Positions 1 through 10,226 of a stretch of 64,000 nucleotides of DNA are shown one piece after another. The DNA lies in assembly GCA_026182355.1 (NCBI GenBank), contig JAPFBL010000243.1, positions 806,001 through 870,000 on the forward strand, written 5' to 3'. Position 1 is the first letter of the stretch. Every line of letters starts with the position of its first letter. The translations under genes and the position numbers were made by a program. This DNA comes from Hermatobates lingyangjiaoensis (taxonomy: Eukaryota; Arthropoda; Insecta; Hemiptera; Hermatobatidae). The notes under the pieces were generated by a model. It was not told the origin of the DNA. It saw nothing but the letters and a program-made list of their open reading frames with translations, and made no database searches.

Positions 1-215
1 ACAATAAATAAATAAAAGAAAAAATTGAAAAATTAAGGGAAATTGATACATATTTATACAATTTTTTCTTTTATTTATTTATTGTTTTCATATTCCATTA
101 ATTTAATGTAATTATAAATTGATTCCTGTCTACCTTATTTTCTGTGAACGGGCGCGCATGCGGCAACACTGTTGGCCTCCAACCGTCTCTGAACCAGTGC
201 GCTTGGTTTCCCTCT
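1..215. other. AT-rich lead-in with a short GC-richer block
   Basis: The first 140 bases are AT-rich and simple. From about 143 to 215 the composition turns CpG-rich. No domain or splice-supported exon is visible, and the block runs directly into the ribozyme-like motif at 222-255, so it may be part of the same element. Confidence 0.4.
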
Positions 216-221
216 CTTATC

Positions 222-255
222 TCTCCTGAAGACGGTTCAAACCGAAAATTAGAGA
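222..255 (+). ncRNA. Hammerhead-ribozyme-like motif, family J
   Basis: The core CTGAAGA is at 226-232, followed by one extra base (233) and a small hairpin (GGT 234-236 with ACC 241-243). GAA follows at 244-246, the palindrome AATT at 247-250, and A at 251. TCTC (222-225) pairs with GAGA (252-255) as stem I. This is the same order of parts seen in the other families, but the sequence is otherwise unrelated to them. Stem II is short. A (TA)n tract follows at about 349-370. Catalysis is inferred from layout only. Confidence 0.5.
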
Positions 256-481
256 CTGTAAAGTGTGTTCTTTTGATTTTTCTATGTTTCTTTGTTTATA
301 TTGAACTATATTTGTCCGTTTTGGATCGTATTTCCAACGAAAAAAAGTGTATATATATATATATATATATAGTCGCAATATATAGTGTAGATGCATGCCA
401 TATACGATTACTGATTTTCTTCAAAGTAGTTAAATGAAAACCAAGCGCATATATATATATAAAACAATACTTGAGAGTATG

Positions 482-660
482 CACGTGAAATAAAAATCAA
501 AGTCTAAAACAGATGTAAGAAATACAGAAGTGGGATGAAAAGATCTTTTAATCAAAACAACTGGTTCTCATCAGATGAGTGAGAGTGACGAAGACGAAGA
601 GTGAAAGACTTGGTTGAAAGGTCATAGTCTCACTTTATTGTGAGCAGCTCGTTCTTAATC
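482..660. mobile_element. Degenerate family B fold-back (PLE-derived)
   Basis: The left arm (about 482-572) matches, on the minus strand, the family B block containing the CACGTG-like end and the ribozyme-like motif. The right arm (about 585-632, plus strand) carries GTGACGA and GAAAGGTCATAGTC-like remnants of the same motif. Both cores are broken. A long (TA)n tract (676-718) abuts on the right. Confidence 0.45.
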
Positions 661-672
661 AGCTGCAGACTT

Positions 673-675
<3 letters not shown>

Positions 676-718
<43 letters not shown>
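676..718. repeat. (TA)n microsatellite
   Basis: Uninterrupted TA dinucleotide run between two family B copies. Similar tracts lie at about 349-370, 888-930 and 1911-1946, nearly always at the edge of a PLE-derived piece. Confidence 0.9.
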
Positions 719-721
<3 letters not shown>

Positions 722-723
<2 letters not shown>

Positions 724-860
724 CCAACTGAGGGTTTTTGACTCTGACGAAGACCGCTAGTTACGGTTGAAAGATCTTAGTCTTGTTTTCTCATTTCTTA
801 TTGTGGTTTGATCATTGATTGTTATTTCACGTGTTTATGTGAAATCTTTTTATATATATA
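722..860 (+). mobile_element. PLE-derived terminal repeat, family B
   Basis: This block recurs near 16.4, 33.8, 37.3, 41.7 and 41.85 kb. It opens with an AACCCAACTGAGGGTTTTTG-like segment, carries a hammerhead-like motif (740-782), and ends in a segment containing CACGTGTTTATGTGAAATC. A (TA)n tract follows. Its association with PLEs is inferred from PLE coding fragments beside other family B copies (16.2 and 33.7 kb). Confidence 0.6.
740..782 (+). ncRNA. Hammerhead-like motif, family B, intact core
   Basis: Stem I is GACT (740-743) with AGTC (779-782). The core CTGACGA is at 744-750, then one extra A, then stem II GACCG/CGGTT with a 7-nt loop. GAA is at 769-771, the palindrome AGATCT at 772-777, and T at 778. 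The palindromic stem III suggests the ribozyme would work as a dimer. Confidence 0.6.
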
Positions 861-885
861 TTATATCTTTTTTTGTTATTTAAAT

Positions 886-938
<53 letters not shown>

Positions 939-1351
939 AAATATCAACTAGAACATTTTATAAAAATTGTGACATTTGTCCTTAGTAAAGTATTTCAGCT
1001 CTTTTTGATAGAGATATATTTATACATTACAAAATGACCCGATTTCGTGATGACTTTTCTCTCCATCTGGAAAAGAAGAGGGATAAATATATATGTTTTT
1101 TCTGTTTCAATCTTTTAAGATCAAACGGCTACAAGGTTTTATTTTTCTTTCCTTTATTATTTTTCTTGAATTGGATTTTTACGTGATTTTCCGCATTTTT
1201 CGTATAATATATATATTCCACCGAAATGTCAAAATATCATGAAATGGAAAAATGGTTTAAAGTTTTGCTAACATGTAATACCTAACCAGAGAAGTGAAAT
1301 TATGTTTGCATATATATTTATATTGATAAAAGTATCGACCGTGGAATAAAA
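860..1351. other. AT-rich stretch with (TA)n
   Basis: Contains a (TA)n run near 888-930. From about 1317 a block recurs in part near 15.5 and 16.55 kb (TTGATAAAAGTATCGACC), which appears to be the outer end of family E. No gene is seen. Confidence 0.4.
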
Positions 1352-1711
1352 ACAAAACTAAGGTTTATCGGGACTAGGTCAGTTCTTCAGGTTCAAGTTA
1401 AACTCTCATTGCCAACGTTTTGGTCTTTATTTAAAACCTTTTTCATAGGCCTACAAAAACAGAGAAAAATATAAGAAATAATACAATTATTCAAAAATCA
1501 AACATACAAACATAACTAAATCAAACAAAAATCAAACATAACTCATTGCACTTTTATGTGTGTTTGATTTTTGAATGATTGTATTATTTCTTATATTTCC
1601 TTTGTTTTTGTAGGCATATGAAAAAGGTTTTAAATAAAGACCGAAACGTTAGCAATGAGAGTTTAATTTGAACCTGAAGAACTGACCGAGTCCTGATAAA
1701 CCTTATTTTTG
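1352..1711. mobile_element. Family E fold-back (PLE-derived), arms about 150 bp
   Basis: The left arm (1352-1505) and right arm (1555-1711) are near-perfect inverted copies around a short loop. Each carries a GAAAACGTTGGC- or GAAACGTTAGC-type ribozyme 3' half (left 1411-1451 minus, right 1613-1653 plus). In both arms the 5' core reads CTATGA or ATATGA rather than CTGATGA. A shared defect suggests the arms came from one already broken copy. (TA)n flanks the right side. Confidence 0.55.
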
Positions 1712-1806
1712 TATATATATATATATGGGATCAGCAGTAAATATATATTCATGGATGTTCATTAGTATTAAATTGGTAAATTAGTTTAAATTTGTTAAAT
1801 TAAATT

Positions 1807-1910
1807 GAGAGGACTTTCAAATTTAGTTGCTCTCTGATGAATTAAATTTGAAAGTCCTCAGAGCATATTATCTGTATTTTTTCTTTTTTCTTGTGGCTTA
1901 TACTTTTTTA
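1807..1910 (+). mobile_element. Family D fold-back remnant with hammerhead-like motif
   Basis: GAGGACTTTCAAATTTA (from 1809) is inverted at 1844-1860, a tight fold-back. The plus-strand arm carries the family D motif and then a tail (CATATTATCTGTATTTTTTC onward) that is also found, inverted, near 42.0 kb. A (TA)n tract follows at 1911. Confidence 0.5.
1829..1864 (+). ncRNA. Hammerhead-like motif, family D
   Basis: GCTCT (1829-1833) pairs with AGAGC (1860-1864) as stem I. CTGATGA is at 1834-1840, a short AT-rich stem II follows, GAA is at 1850-1852, AGTCCT at 1853-1858 and C at 1859. Stem III is no longer a perfect palindrome. The copy near 42.07 kb keeps the same stem I. Confidence 0.5.
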
Positions 1911-2002
1911 TATATATATATATATATAGATATATATATATATATAACACTTTTTCTTCTTCTCGGAATTTGGTGAGGGTAAATATACGGAATCACCTTT
2001 TT

Positions 2003-2040
2003 GCCAACGTTTCGTCTTTATTTTAAGACATCCTCAGGGC
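2003..2040 (-). ncRNA. Hammerhead-like motif, family F, left arm
   Basis: On the minus strand: GCC, CTGAGGA, one extra T, stem II GTCTT/AAGAC, GAA, palindrome ACGT, T, GGC. GCC and GGC form stem I. This arm has the intact stem I. Confidence 0.55.
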
Positions 2041-2172
2041 TATAAACTAACAATAAAACAATAAACAATGGACATTTGTTATTTCTACTTTAGAAACATC
2101 ATAATAAATTCATTTCTAACGTAGAAATGACAATTGTCCGTTGTTTATTGTTTTTTTTTTTGTTAGTTTATA

Positions 2173-2210
2173 GACCTGAGGATGTCTTAAAATAAAGACG
2201 AAACGTTGGC
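2173..2210 (+). ncRNA. Hammerhead-like motif, family F, right arm
   Basis: Same parts as the left arm (CTGAGGA at 2176-2182, GAAACGTTGGC at the end), but the 5' stem I strand is GAC instead of GCC, which weakens pairing with GGC. Confidence 0.5.
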
Positions 2211-2298
2211 AAAAAAGGTGATTCCGTGTATTTACCCTGACCAAATTCCGAGATGAGGAAAAAGTGTTTTTTAGTAATTTGTGGTCAAGAAAACAGTC

Positions 2299-2468
2299 CT
2301 GCGCCTATACGATTTCAGGTACTCGTTAAAGATCCCTACTCGAAATGTACTTGAGTGAAGAAAAATTTAAGACCCCAATGTAGCATCTGTAGGATCACCG
2401 ATCAAACAAAAAGACGGTAAACGGCTGACGTTATCACCCTCTAGGGTATCCGTTTAAACAATATAAAA
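2299..2468 (+). mobile_element. SINE family 1, 3' portion
   Basis: Begins with the body segment containing GGTACTCGTTAAAGATCCCT and continues through CTTGAGT, GATCAAACAAAAAG and GGTAAACGGCTGACGTTATC to an A-rich end. This matches the 3' two thirds of the SINEs at 12.1 (minus), 22.5 (minus), 50.0 (plus) and 59.1 kb (minus). The tRNA-like head is missing. Confidence 0.75.
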
Positions 2469-2469
2469 A

Positions 2470-3682
2470 AAACATAATTTATTGATAAATACGTTGTGTT
2501 TATCGGTTTGTTGTTGAGGTGCCTTATATTCAGACTGGCGTAAAAGTATTATATATATTTCTCTATCAGTTTTAAATACTAACAAAATGAATGTGTAAAT
2601 TATTTTATCGAAAAAGAGGAATCTATCTCTACTCTGAGATAAATAATTTAAATATGAAAAGCATATCTTTATTCTGTGAAGACAAGTAACGTGATATTCA
2701 AATCCCTTTTCTATATTTGAGCTGCAGTATTCTTTGGAGTGTGTTGAATAATGGAGCAAGGTGTTTTAACTTCGTTTTCCATCTTGACACTTTGAATGCA
2801 CTTCTTAGGTTACTAAAGTTGTGAAGAATCTATTAATGAATTCTATGGCCAAGTGGCTGAAAAGAAAATAGCAAAATAGTCAATTAATACTAATCACCTT
2901 TTAAATATATTATTTTTAATCATGTTATATGAATCTCGGTATTCAAGTAAACGAAAGGAAATGATTTCGTAGTTATTTTGATTAGCTTATATTGTGGTTT
3001 ACATATGTTACATTGTTAGGCAGTGCGGACCGTCAAGACGTTGTGTTTTAGTCTGCAACCTGTTTTCACATCATGACTTTTTTTATACGCTCGCCACAAG
3101 GCGGCAGTCAAAAAAAGTATAATGATGGGGTGCTGATTGAATTTTATAACTCTTTATCTTGGGATAAATTTCCAATCATAAAAAGTTCTTATTTATTATT
3201 TATTTCCTTTCAGCACTCCTATTTATTTCCATTTCATAAAAAAAAGTTTTACTGCAAAAAATATTCTGCATTTTTGTTTCCACATATATCTGTAAACAAA
3301 GCTTTTCATGCATGAAAACCAACAATAAAGACTAAAATTTGCAGGTAGTAAATTTGCAGGAACTCAACAAGCAACCTCACTCCTGACTTCAGAAGAATAG
3401 TTATGTCAGTGATAGGGCGTATTTGTCTCGTTATACAATAAAATTAGATTTATCCTCTTCAGAATAAACCCATAATGACTTGATTTTGTTGAGTTATTTT
3501 TATTAAATTTATTACTTTTATTACATTTTCCAAACATTAAATTTTTTTTCCTTGATACTTCGACTACAATTTCATGTATTTAGAAGTAATTTTGATTCCA
3601 GGGTTACTCCTTTAGCTTTTTGATTATGTGACGGAAATCGGGTGGACACCCATTGGTGGCACTCCGTAACTATGTTTAAGCT
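2470..3682. other. AT-rich sequence without recognised content
   Basis: Short open frames on both strands show no domain, repeat pattern or splice context I can recognise. Part of the right end (about 3600-3682) is probably the 3' untranslated part of the adjacent LINE. Confidence 0.4.
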
Positions 3683-3970
3683 TTAGGGCGACAGAAAGTC
3701 ACGTGGCCATTGTCGTTTTAGTCGTCTTTGGGGCTTTGTGGGGATTACTAGTTGGGAAAGATTTTGAGCAAGTGGGTTTGGATGAGTTGAGAGTTTACTG
3801 TGGAATAGTTTGTAGCGGTCTTTTCCATAGTCGAGAACGAAGAGGACTTTAAGATCTCGGTGAATGATTATGTTTGGGACGTAAAATGGGAGATGTGAGA
3901 GTTTTCTGAGTATTTTTGATTGGATGGCTTGTATAGGACGAATATTTGAAGGTTTGGCAGAACCCCAAAA
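3683..3970 (-). pseudogene. LINE reverse transcriptase, C-terminal end (5'-truncated)
   Basis: On the minus strand an uninterrupted frame of about 95 codons begins near 3970 and stops at 3683-3685. It starts WGSAKPSNIRPIQ and includes IHRDLKVLF, then YKLFHSKLSTHPNPL and RRLKRQWPRD before the stop. A WG..SN...IQ..Q start, a DL-rich helix, HPNPL and a basic RLKR tail are typical of the C-terminal end of Jockey/CR1-like non-LTR reverse transcriptases in arthropods. The copy ends abruptly upstream, as expected of a 5'-truncated insertion, and lacks the catalytic domain. A second, more decayed copy of the same segment lies at 62.7-62.95 kb. The exact clade is uncertain. Confidence 0.75.
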
Positions 3971-4042
3971 ACATTAAATTACATCATTTTATTTTAAATT
4001 TATTTTAATAATTTTATTAAAACATAAGTTTTATAAAGGGAT

Positions 4043-4117
4043 GTTCTCAATGTGACCCTTTAATGTTCTCTGCCCTGACATGCGGTGCTCCAGGCATAAT
4101 ATTTGCCCACCCCTGGG
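4043..4117 (-). mobile_element. hAT-like terminus
   Basis: On the minus strand the segment opens CAGGGGTGGGCAAATATTAT and continues to GGGTCACATTGAGAAC. This is the look of hAT-family termini (CAGGGGTGGGCAAAC, then a GGCC/GGGTCACATTGAG block). The other end and an 8-bp target duplication were not found. Confidence 0.5.
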
Positions 4118-4583
4118 TTAGTATGTTTGGTGGATTCATTTGACATAAGTCCAAAGTAGAGTGGTACTTATGTCAAATGATGAAGTCAGGTGGGGCCTAC
4201 TTTGCTGTGCTTGTCAGCCCTTATGATATCTAAGTGCGATTGGTGATTATTTACTTCCTTCAAATCAATCCCCATATCATATTTGATATTTCAGTTTTAG
4301 TTCATTTAGCTTTACTTTGTCCACCGTTTTTTTTTATACCTTTCCGAAAATTATAACCATATTTTTTTTTAAAAAAAGTATTTTTTGTATTATCACGAAC
4401 CTATAGTGAATATTTTCAACCTTTTCCATATGATGATAAGAAAGTTCAAACCAAAATATGAACTTAATAACTGGAATATTCCAGTGTTAAAGAGATCTAA
4501 ACATACAACAGTAAAGACAATTTTAGTGTTTTACTCATTTTTTTACATGATGTCCTTTATTTCTTAGAATTCATGAACTCTAT

Positions 4584-4955
4584 GCAAGCAATTATTGTGT
4601 GGTATTTACTCATAATAGTGAAGAAAAATATATTAAGTCTTCACCACAAGGAATTTATTTTACGGTGCATGTCGAATACTTAGTATTCATCATCAGATAC
4701 ATCTACAATATAAGCACAAAAACGTATAACCATTTTTGAACTTATATAAAGAAAAAAACCAAAATTTTACCTAAAATAAAATAAATTAATGTAACTCCTT
4801 TTGTTTTATTTAATTTAAGGTAAAATTTTGGTTTTTCATTTGTATAACTTCAAAACTTTTTATAAATTTTTTTTGTGTATATTGTAGATGTATCTGATGT
4901 TGAACACTAAGTCTTTGAATGAAGACTTAATATATTTTATCTCTCTACCATTCTA
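4584..4955. mobile_element. Family A fold-back, decayed
   Basis: The left end carries the family A outer sequence GTGTGGTATTTACTCATA. The left arm (minus, about 4668-4705) reads CTGATGA, T, GAATAC/GTATTC, then GAC instead of GAA. The right arm (plus, about 4893-4920) reads CTGATGT and a broken stem II. AAGTCTTCACCACA-like and inverse segments bracket the pair. Confidence 0.55.
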
Positions 4956-5359
4956 AGAATTCATAAGGACTTTATTAACACATTTTTAGTAATTCATTTC
5001 ATCGTTTCAATTTAAAGATAACATTTCTTTTAAAATTTTAACTTTATTTTCTTTTGTTCTAGTCATTTAAAATTTTTATGAAGATTTAATATTATTAATT
5101 AATTAATTATTAATAAATAATATATTTTTGAGATGATTAACAAAGCTTATTATGTTAGCCTTCTATGGTACTAAGTAACATTAATGTTGTTGGGAATTTT
5201 ATTGTAAAACTGGACAATATTTCCTGGTGTGTTCCCTTCATAACTTAGCCAGTTTCCATTCTCTAGAATACAATATTTCCCTTACATTTCATTCCAGGAA
5301 TGTCAATTTAAATACATTTAAAAATAGCTAACACCCGAAAATAGTTGAGTTGTGAGGTC
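4956..5359. other. AT-rich gap
   Basis: No gene, repeat family or motif recognised. Confidence 0.4.
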
Positions 5360-5585
5360 AGTATACGAGATATATTTTTTTTGGTTAAGGAGGTGCAATG
5401 TATTTACGCACATTGTGCTGGGCTCCCAGTAAACCAGACTACCAACTAAAACACCCCCTTTTCTTCTAAGACACTAGCCTGGAACTGTTTTCCACATTAC
5501 CTCAGGCTAGGCCATTCATTACCTTACGAAAGGCATCCTTGGATTTAGAACTAGTTATTCTCTTCTAGGTGTAGTATACGAGATA
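5360..5585 (-). mobile_element. Short retroposon with 13-bp target duplication
   Basis: AGTATACGAGATA occurs at 5360-5372 and again at 5573-5585, flanking a 200-bp insert. The insert has an oligo-T run at its left edge, so it is a poly(A)-tailed retroposon on the minus strand. It has no tRNA-like A or B box. Its sequence (for example CTGGGAGCCCAGCACAATG on the minus strand) looks like the 3' end of a LINE, but I do not recognise the family. Confidence 0.65.
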
Positions 5586-6149
5586 ATATAGTGTATTTTT
5601 AAAATAATAATTAGTAAAAAAAGGATTGAACTATAATTTAAGCTTAGCTGTTTATAATAATGGGATCATTATTATAGATTGCTATATCATAAACAAAGGT
5701 GACTATTATTATTTGGAGATAGTTATTTGTTTATTTATGTTCCTTATTCATTAAACATATCCTGGTATAGTAAATTTGCCTTTTAAACAAAAGTGTCACT
5801 CACCCATCGGGAACTCCAGAACGTTTCTAAAGGAAAAAAACATGCCTTTTTAAACTCTCTTGGATACCATTATTTGATTATTTGATATTTGATTAAATTA
5901 TATCCAGATATTTGATTATTTGGTTATAGTCTATCCAGATTATTTAGTTTGAATGTGACCGGGTTTTCTTGCTTCATCGACCTAAGTTAGTATGCTGCAG
6001 AAACCATTTCCAGGGTATGACGTGTGACTGACTGTCAGAGTCTATTAGCGAGGGTAGTTATTCCTAGAATTGACTAGACGTTGTGAATTTAACATGTGCT
6101 TCACTGAAACCTATTACATATATGATATTCCAGAGGACAATGATTAATA
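5586..6149. other. AT-rich gap
   Basis: Contains short imperfect direct repeats of TATTTGATTA near 5870-5930. No gene recognised. Confidence 0.4.
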
Positions 6150-6265
6150 TTTGGGGGATTACAAGAATTACATCTCCACAACAAAAAATAAGTTATTATG
6201 AAACTAACAACGCGTTTCGAACACTTAGTGTTCTTCTTCAGGTTATCATATAAAAAAATATACAT
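6150..6265 (-). mobile_element. Family A PLE-derived piece
   Basis: One-armed copy of family A holding an apparently intact hammerhead-like motif (6198-6249). The flank to the right, containing AGCTTTAAGAA, is shared with the copy at 6.95 kb. Confidence 0.6.
6198..6249 (-). ncRNA. Hammerhead-like motif, family A, intact
   Basis: On the minus strand: outer stem I ATGA with TCAT, inner stem I AAC with GTT, core CTGAAGA, one extra A, stem II GAACAC/GTGTTC with loop TAA, GAA, palindrome ACGCGT, and T. The internal loop in stem I resembles natural type I hammerheads, where it contacts loop II. This is one of the best preserved copies in the window. Confidence 0.65.
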
Positions 6266-6309
6266 ACCTATGAGCTTTAAGAATATCACAGTGAAATATT
6301 TGAAATTTA

Positions 6310-6595
6310 AGACAATATATGAGCCGTTTATTTTGAAAGTGGCCTAATTCCATTTTCCAAAAAAATTTAGCTAACTATTTAAATAATTACATTTTTACGT
6401 TATCTTTACCTTTTGCAGCAAATTGTACAAAATTTATTTAAAATTACTAAGTTTTTTTATAACAAAAATTAGTTGATAAATAAAATGACAATATTTTTAA
6501 ATTTTGTAAAACGCAAACCCTTAAATATCTCGATTTTAACGTAAATGGAATTAGGCCACTTTCAAAATAAGCGGCTCATATGTCTTATATTGTCT
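6310..6595. mobile_element. Mariner-like MITE, 286 bp
   Basis: Inverted termini of about 45 bp (left from AGACAATATATGAGCCG, right its complement with a small duplication near 6584-6592) enclose about 190 bp of non-coding AT-rich sequence. TA dinucleotides at 6308-6309 and 6596-6597 fit the target duplication of Tc1/mariner elements. No transposase sequence. Confidence 0.7.
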
Positions 6596-6631
6596 TAGTC
6601 GTGTTTTTTATTATCTAGTCGTGTTTTTAAT

Positions 6632-6686
6632 AAGGGAATTAGTATGAAATATAATTATTATGCAATATATTCATACTAATTCCCTT
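6632..6686. repeat. Perfect short hairpin
   Basis: AAGGGAATTAGTATGAA (6632-6648) is inverted exactly at 6670-6686 around a 21-nt loop. It could be a MITE remnant or a small structured RNA. Confidence 0.7.
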
Positions 6687-6798
6687 GTTAGAAAAAAACT
6701 TTACTTGTTGTTTAAAAAAAAAATGTTTAGAAATAAATCTGTTATGAGAAATAAACATATTTTATAGCAACAGATCATGCAGAACTAGTTCATAACTT

Positions 6799-7321
6799 GT
6801 GAAATCTGTTACAGTGTGGTATTGACTCATATTGGGGGGAATTTAAAAAAAAATACGTCTCTAGCAAAAGAAAAATAAATTTAATATGAAACTGAGAACT
6901 CGTTTCGAACACTTAGTGTTAGTCTTCTTCAGGTTAACATCTAAAAAAAAAATAGACATATCTGTAAGCTTTAAGAACATCAAAGAAAATTATTTGAAAT
7001 TGAATACAAATTTGAAATGAATGTTGAATTGAACTGTTGAAGTTAAAAATGACTTATTTAATCCTGAAATTTATATGTCATGTTTTATTAAGGTTTAGGA
7101 TTAATCAAGTCATTTTTCTTACTAAGTCCCTTGTTAATAACATCAACATTTCAACATTCATATATTATCTTAAAACTCAAATAATTTATTTGTGGTGTTC
7201 TTACTCACAGATATGTATATATTTTTTTTTTTAGATGTTGACCTGAAGAAGAACACTAAGTGTTTGAAATGCGATTTCCGCCCAATATGTTGAGTAAATA
7301 CCACACTATAACAGATTGCAC
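6799..7321. mobile_element. Family A fold-back, both ends present
   Basis: The ends are mutual inverted copies (GTG...CTGTTACAGTGTGGTATT at left, AATACCACACTATAACAG...CAC at right). The left arm carries a minus-strand hammerhead-like motif (about 6885-6940, with an insertion in stem II). The right arm carries a plus-strand one (CTGAAGA at 7243-7249, GAAA at 7266, stem III palindrome lost). The interior (6950-7230) shares sequence with the 6.2-kb copy and holds no coding region. This copy gives the best definition of the family's outer ends. Confidence 0.65.
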
Positions 7322-7799
7322 AAGTAATGACAATTATTAAGTATAGATTTCTTCCATTTTTATATCGTGCTTTGTTTATCATTATAAATCATAAATAACG
7401 CTTCTTATTCTTGAGATTAATTTAATTAAATAAAAAGTTTTACTGTTTAAATCAACAATTAATTGGTGTCTTTAGAATGTTCTGTCTACTGCTGCCACTA
7501 CATTCAATGGAATGGAAACTTTCCTTCTAACTCCAATTTATCACATTCCAGAACACTGCTCTTACGAAAATCATGTGGGGGCTTTGTGTGTGCGTGTGTG
7601 TTTTTAAATAAACAAAAGGAAGTCACCACAGAGATTAGGAACCATTCCAAGTGAATGTGGTTGTTTTTGTTGGCGAGTCAACTGTTGTTTTGAATATATT
7701 CAAACCTTGAGGTCATACTGGGTTTGTAGAGTTATATTAATGAGAGTTCCCGTTAATCCCATTGGTTAATTTAAAAGAATCTCAACTTACTTTGCAGAA

Positions 7800-7800
<1 letters not shown>
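7322..7800. other. Unassigned gap
   Basis: Mixed-complexity sequence; no gene, repeat or RNA recognised. Confidence 0.4.

Positions 7801-7874
<74 letters not shown>
7801..7874. repeat. (CT)n then (TA)n microsatellite
   Basis: About 18 CT repeats pass directly into about 20 TA repeats, which in turn abut the Helitron 5' region. Confidence 0.9.
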
Positions 7875-7878
<4 letters not shown>

Positions 7879-8677
7879 GGTTTTGTCTATACATTGCTTA
7901 GTACTAACTCATTTCAAGTTATCTTTATGCTTTTTGTACATTAGAAAAACCAAATCCACCCTCAAAAAAATTTCTGTTTGTTTGTTTATTCTTCCAAACA
8001 TTTTGTCACTAGCAAACTCAGCCATTAAAGTCATAGCGAGCAAAAAACTTTGACAATAGATATGTGTATATCTAGCTTAATAGCTAAGATTTAAATGGAT
8101 TGGAAATTCAACGTAGAAGCGAAGTTATGGACTTTTAAACTGTGCTTGGTTGGCTATACAGGTATATCAACTAACGATACATACTTCCTATAGTATCAGC
8201 CACTTAAAAATACCTGTATATTTTTAAAATAAAAATACCAAGAGACACAAATTTTTCTAGAAGTGGATTCAGTAATGTATAAAGTGTAAATATAACTTGA
8301 AATGAGTCAGTTCTAATCAATGTACAGACAAAACCTGTATAGGTGTACAAGGTATTTTTAGGTGCCTGATATTGCAAGTAGGTATTGTTAGTTGATTTTA
8401 ATTTCGTTTGCGTTTATCATAATTTGCTCGATTTAAAAAGTGAGTCCTACCTCTACCTGCATACCTACGATACAAGAAGTGTGTCTAGAATAAAATCTAA
8501 TTTGATCTGAGTATCTAAACCTGGAAAACGTTAAACCCCAGATCTAATGACATTTATGGTACTGTACTTATTAATGATATTTTCTGCTTTTCTATAATAT
8601 CTAATAATATTTTGGGATGCCACGTATCATATCTAAATTTTTATTAAATACGTGTCAAAGAGGGACACGTATACTAG
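7835..8677 (+). mobile_element. Non-autonomous Helitron with a nested inverted 5' end
   Basis: The 3' end shows a hairpin (ACGTGTC with GGACACGT, 8650-8670) followed by CTAG (8674-8677) and a T, the Helitron 3' signature. The 5' part after the (TA)n tract matches the element at 30.83 kb (GTACATTGCTTAG...ACTCATTT region). A second, inverted copy of that 5' segment lies at about 8240-8335, between the two parts of the element. The exact 5' base is blurred by the microsatellite. Confidence 0.65.
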
Positions 8678-8679
8678 TT

Positions 8680-10170
8680 TGGATATGAATTCTTTATGAC
8701 TTTTAAATTGATGAATTGGTAATCTCCTGTTCTATTGTTTTCTCGATCGGATATTAAATCTAAAGAACTTAATATTTTTATTGTATACCAGTATAAGGTA
8801 AGCTTATCAATACACAGTTAGATGTTATAAAGTTGTATCCATTTGCTAATTATTATTCAGAGTGACGAGGTAAAAGAAATAAAAAAAAGTTATATTAAGG
8901 CCAAGTAGAAACAAGCCTGACTTGATGAATTCCATCTATTGTGTTGGCGTCAATCCAACGTCTACTGCCTGGCAGAACAGAAAAGAACTTGCCTGCTTTT
9001 TTCTACTCAGTTCGATTATAAATGTCTCTGCAACATACATAAAAATCTCAAATGACCTACACTCTGTTTTACTATAAGTAAACATAATACCAAACTAGCT
9101 AACCACCAACTAAATTATTGTGTTGTTTAGATTTAAATCAATATGTATCATTTGTTTATATTTCTATGTAATAATTTTATTAATGAAAAGAATCGTGAAA
9201 TCAGTAATGAATATAAAATGTTATTAACATTATTAAACAGGGGGGACTGAAACTCATCGGACTCGTACACTCAACAGCCATTGCTATCATACTGTCTATA
9301 ATTTTTTTTTAACTGAACTTTTTTGTTTCTATTTTACTGAGCAATATACTACGACGTATATATTGTGTAGCAAGCATACGTGATGTGAGTAACTCTAAAT
9401 AAAGAATGAAACCCAATGGTTCAAGTTATACATTACAAAAAAATCACGTTTTTTTATTATGAAGTTCAGTTTAGAGAGTTTGAAAAAATAAAATTGACCC
9501 TAACACCCCCTTGGTTAATGTAGTTTTTTAAAAAAAATAGCTCAAGTCATTTCCTGCTTAATGCTCTTTTTTTTAGCTATATTTTGATTTTGATCTGTCA
9601 AATGCTATGGCTTGTATCGTCCTCACAAGCTTTAAGATTGAATTACAAGTAAAAAATTTTACATTTAAAGGTATTGTTGCATTTGTAGTTTCCAAGATAT
9701 ACCAAAATGTGAAGACTCTAGAGTTAGTTGTTTAGGAGAAAAAAAAACTGTTGTCTAATAAAACATTTTGGCCAAAAAAAGTGAGTTTCCCATCATACAT
9801 AATTTCTCCCAAAACTATCATGCTATTTACACTATGGGGCCCATTTTTGTGTAAAATATGAATTTGATGCATCAAAGATTATAAAATGTTCATGCAATAA
9901 AATTTCTAAATTTAAGTGAAAACACCACATGTAAACTTCTAGGAAAAGGTTTCTTAAACTTATTTGTTTTGATAATTTATTTTTATGTTAAAAGTATATT
10001 CTCATCTAAGTTTCTTTTATTGTGTATTAATTCTTTTGCATAAATATGCTATGAAACAATACATATATTGGATTATAAATAAATATTCGATTAGTCATTA
10101 TATTAATTTAATTATTAAAGTGTTACTCATTTCGTTATTTAGTCTAAGAGTCTGATTATTATTGAGGAGT
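8680..10170. other. Unassigned AT-rich gap
   Basis: No coding segment or repeat family recognised. A GGGGGGACTGAAACTCATCG block at about 9241 and a short higher-complexity stretch near 8915-9010 are the only departures from AT-rich sequence. Confidence 0.4.
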
Positions 10171-10226
10171 GTTGAGTATAGGTTGACGGACCCAAGGGGG
10201 CGGTCGCTCGAAAAAGTTTGGGAAAC
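10170..10226 (-). mobile_element. hAT-like terminus
   Basis: On the minus strand the sequence starts CAGTGTTTCCCAAACTTTTT and continues into a GC-rich block, which is a common hAT terminal pattern. No partner end or target duplication seen. Confidence 0.5.

Larger units (their letters stand above)
1946..2270. mobile_element. Family F fold-back (PLE-derived) with two ribozyme-like motifs
   Basis: The outer arms begin with a segment containing TCTCGGAATTTGGT (left) and its complement (right). Internally each arm carries a hammerhead-like motif (2003-2040 minus, 2173-2210 plus). The loop near 2085-2130 is AT-rich. A decayed family F motif recurs near 52.15 kb. No coding sequence remains. Confidence 0.6.
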
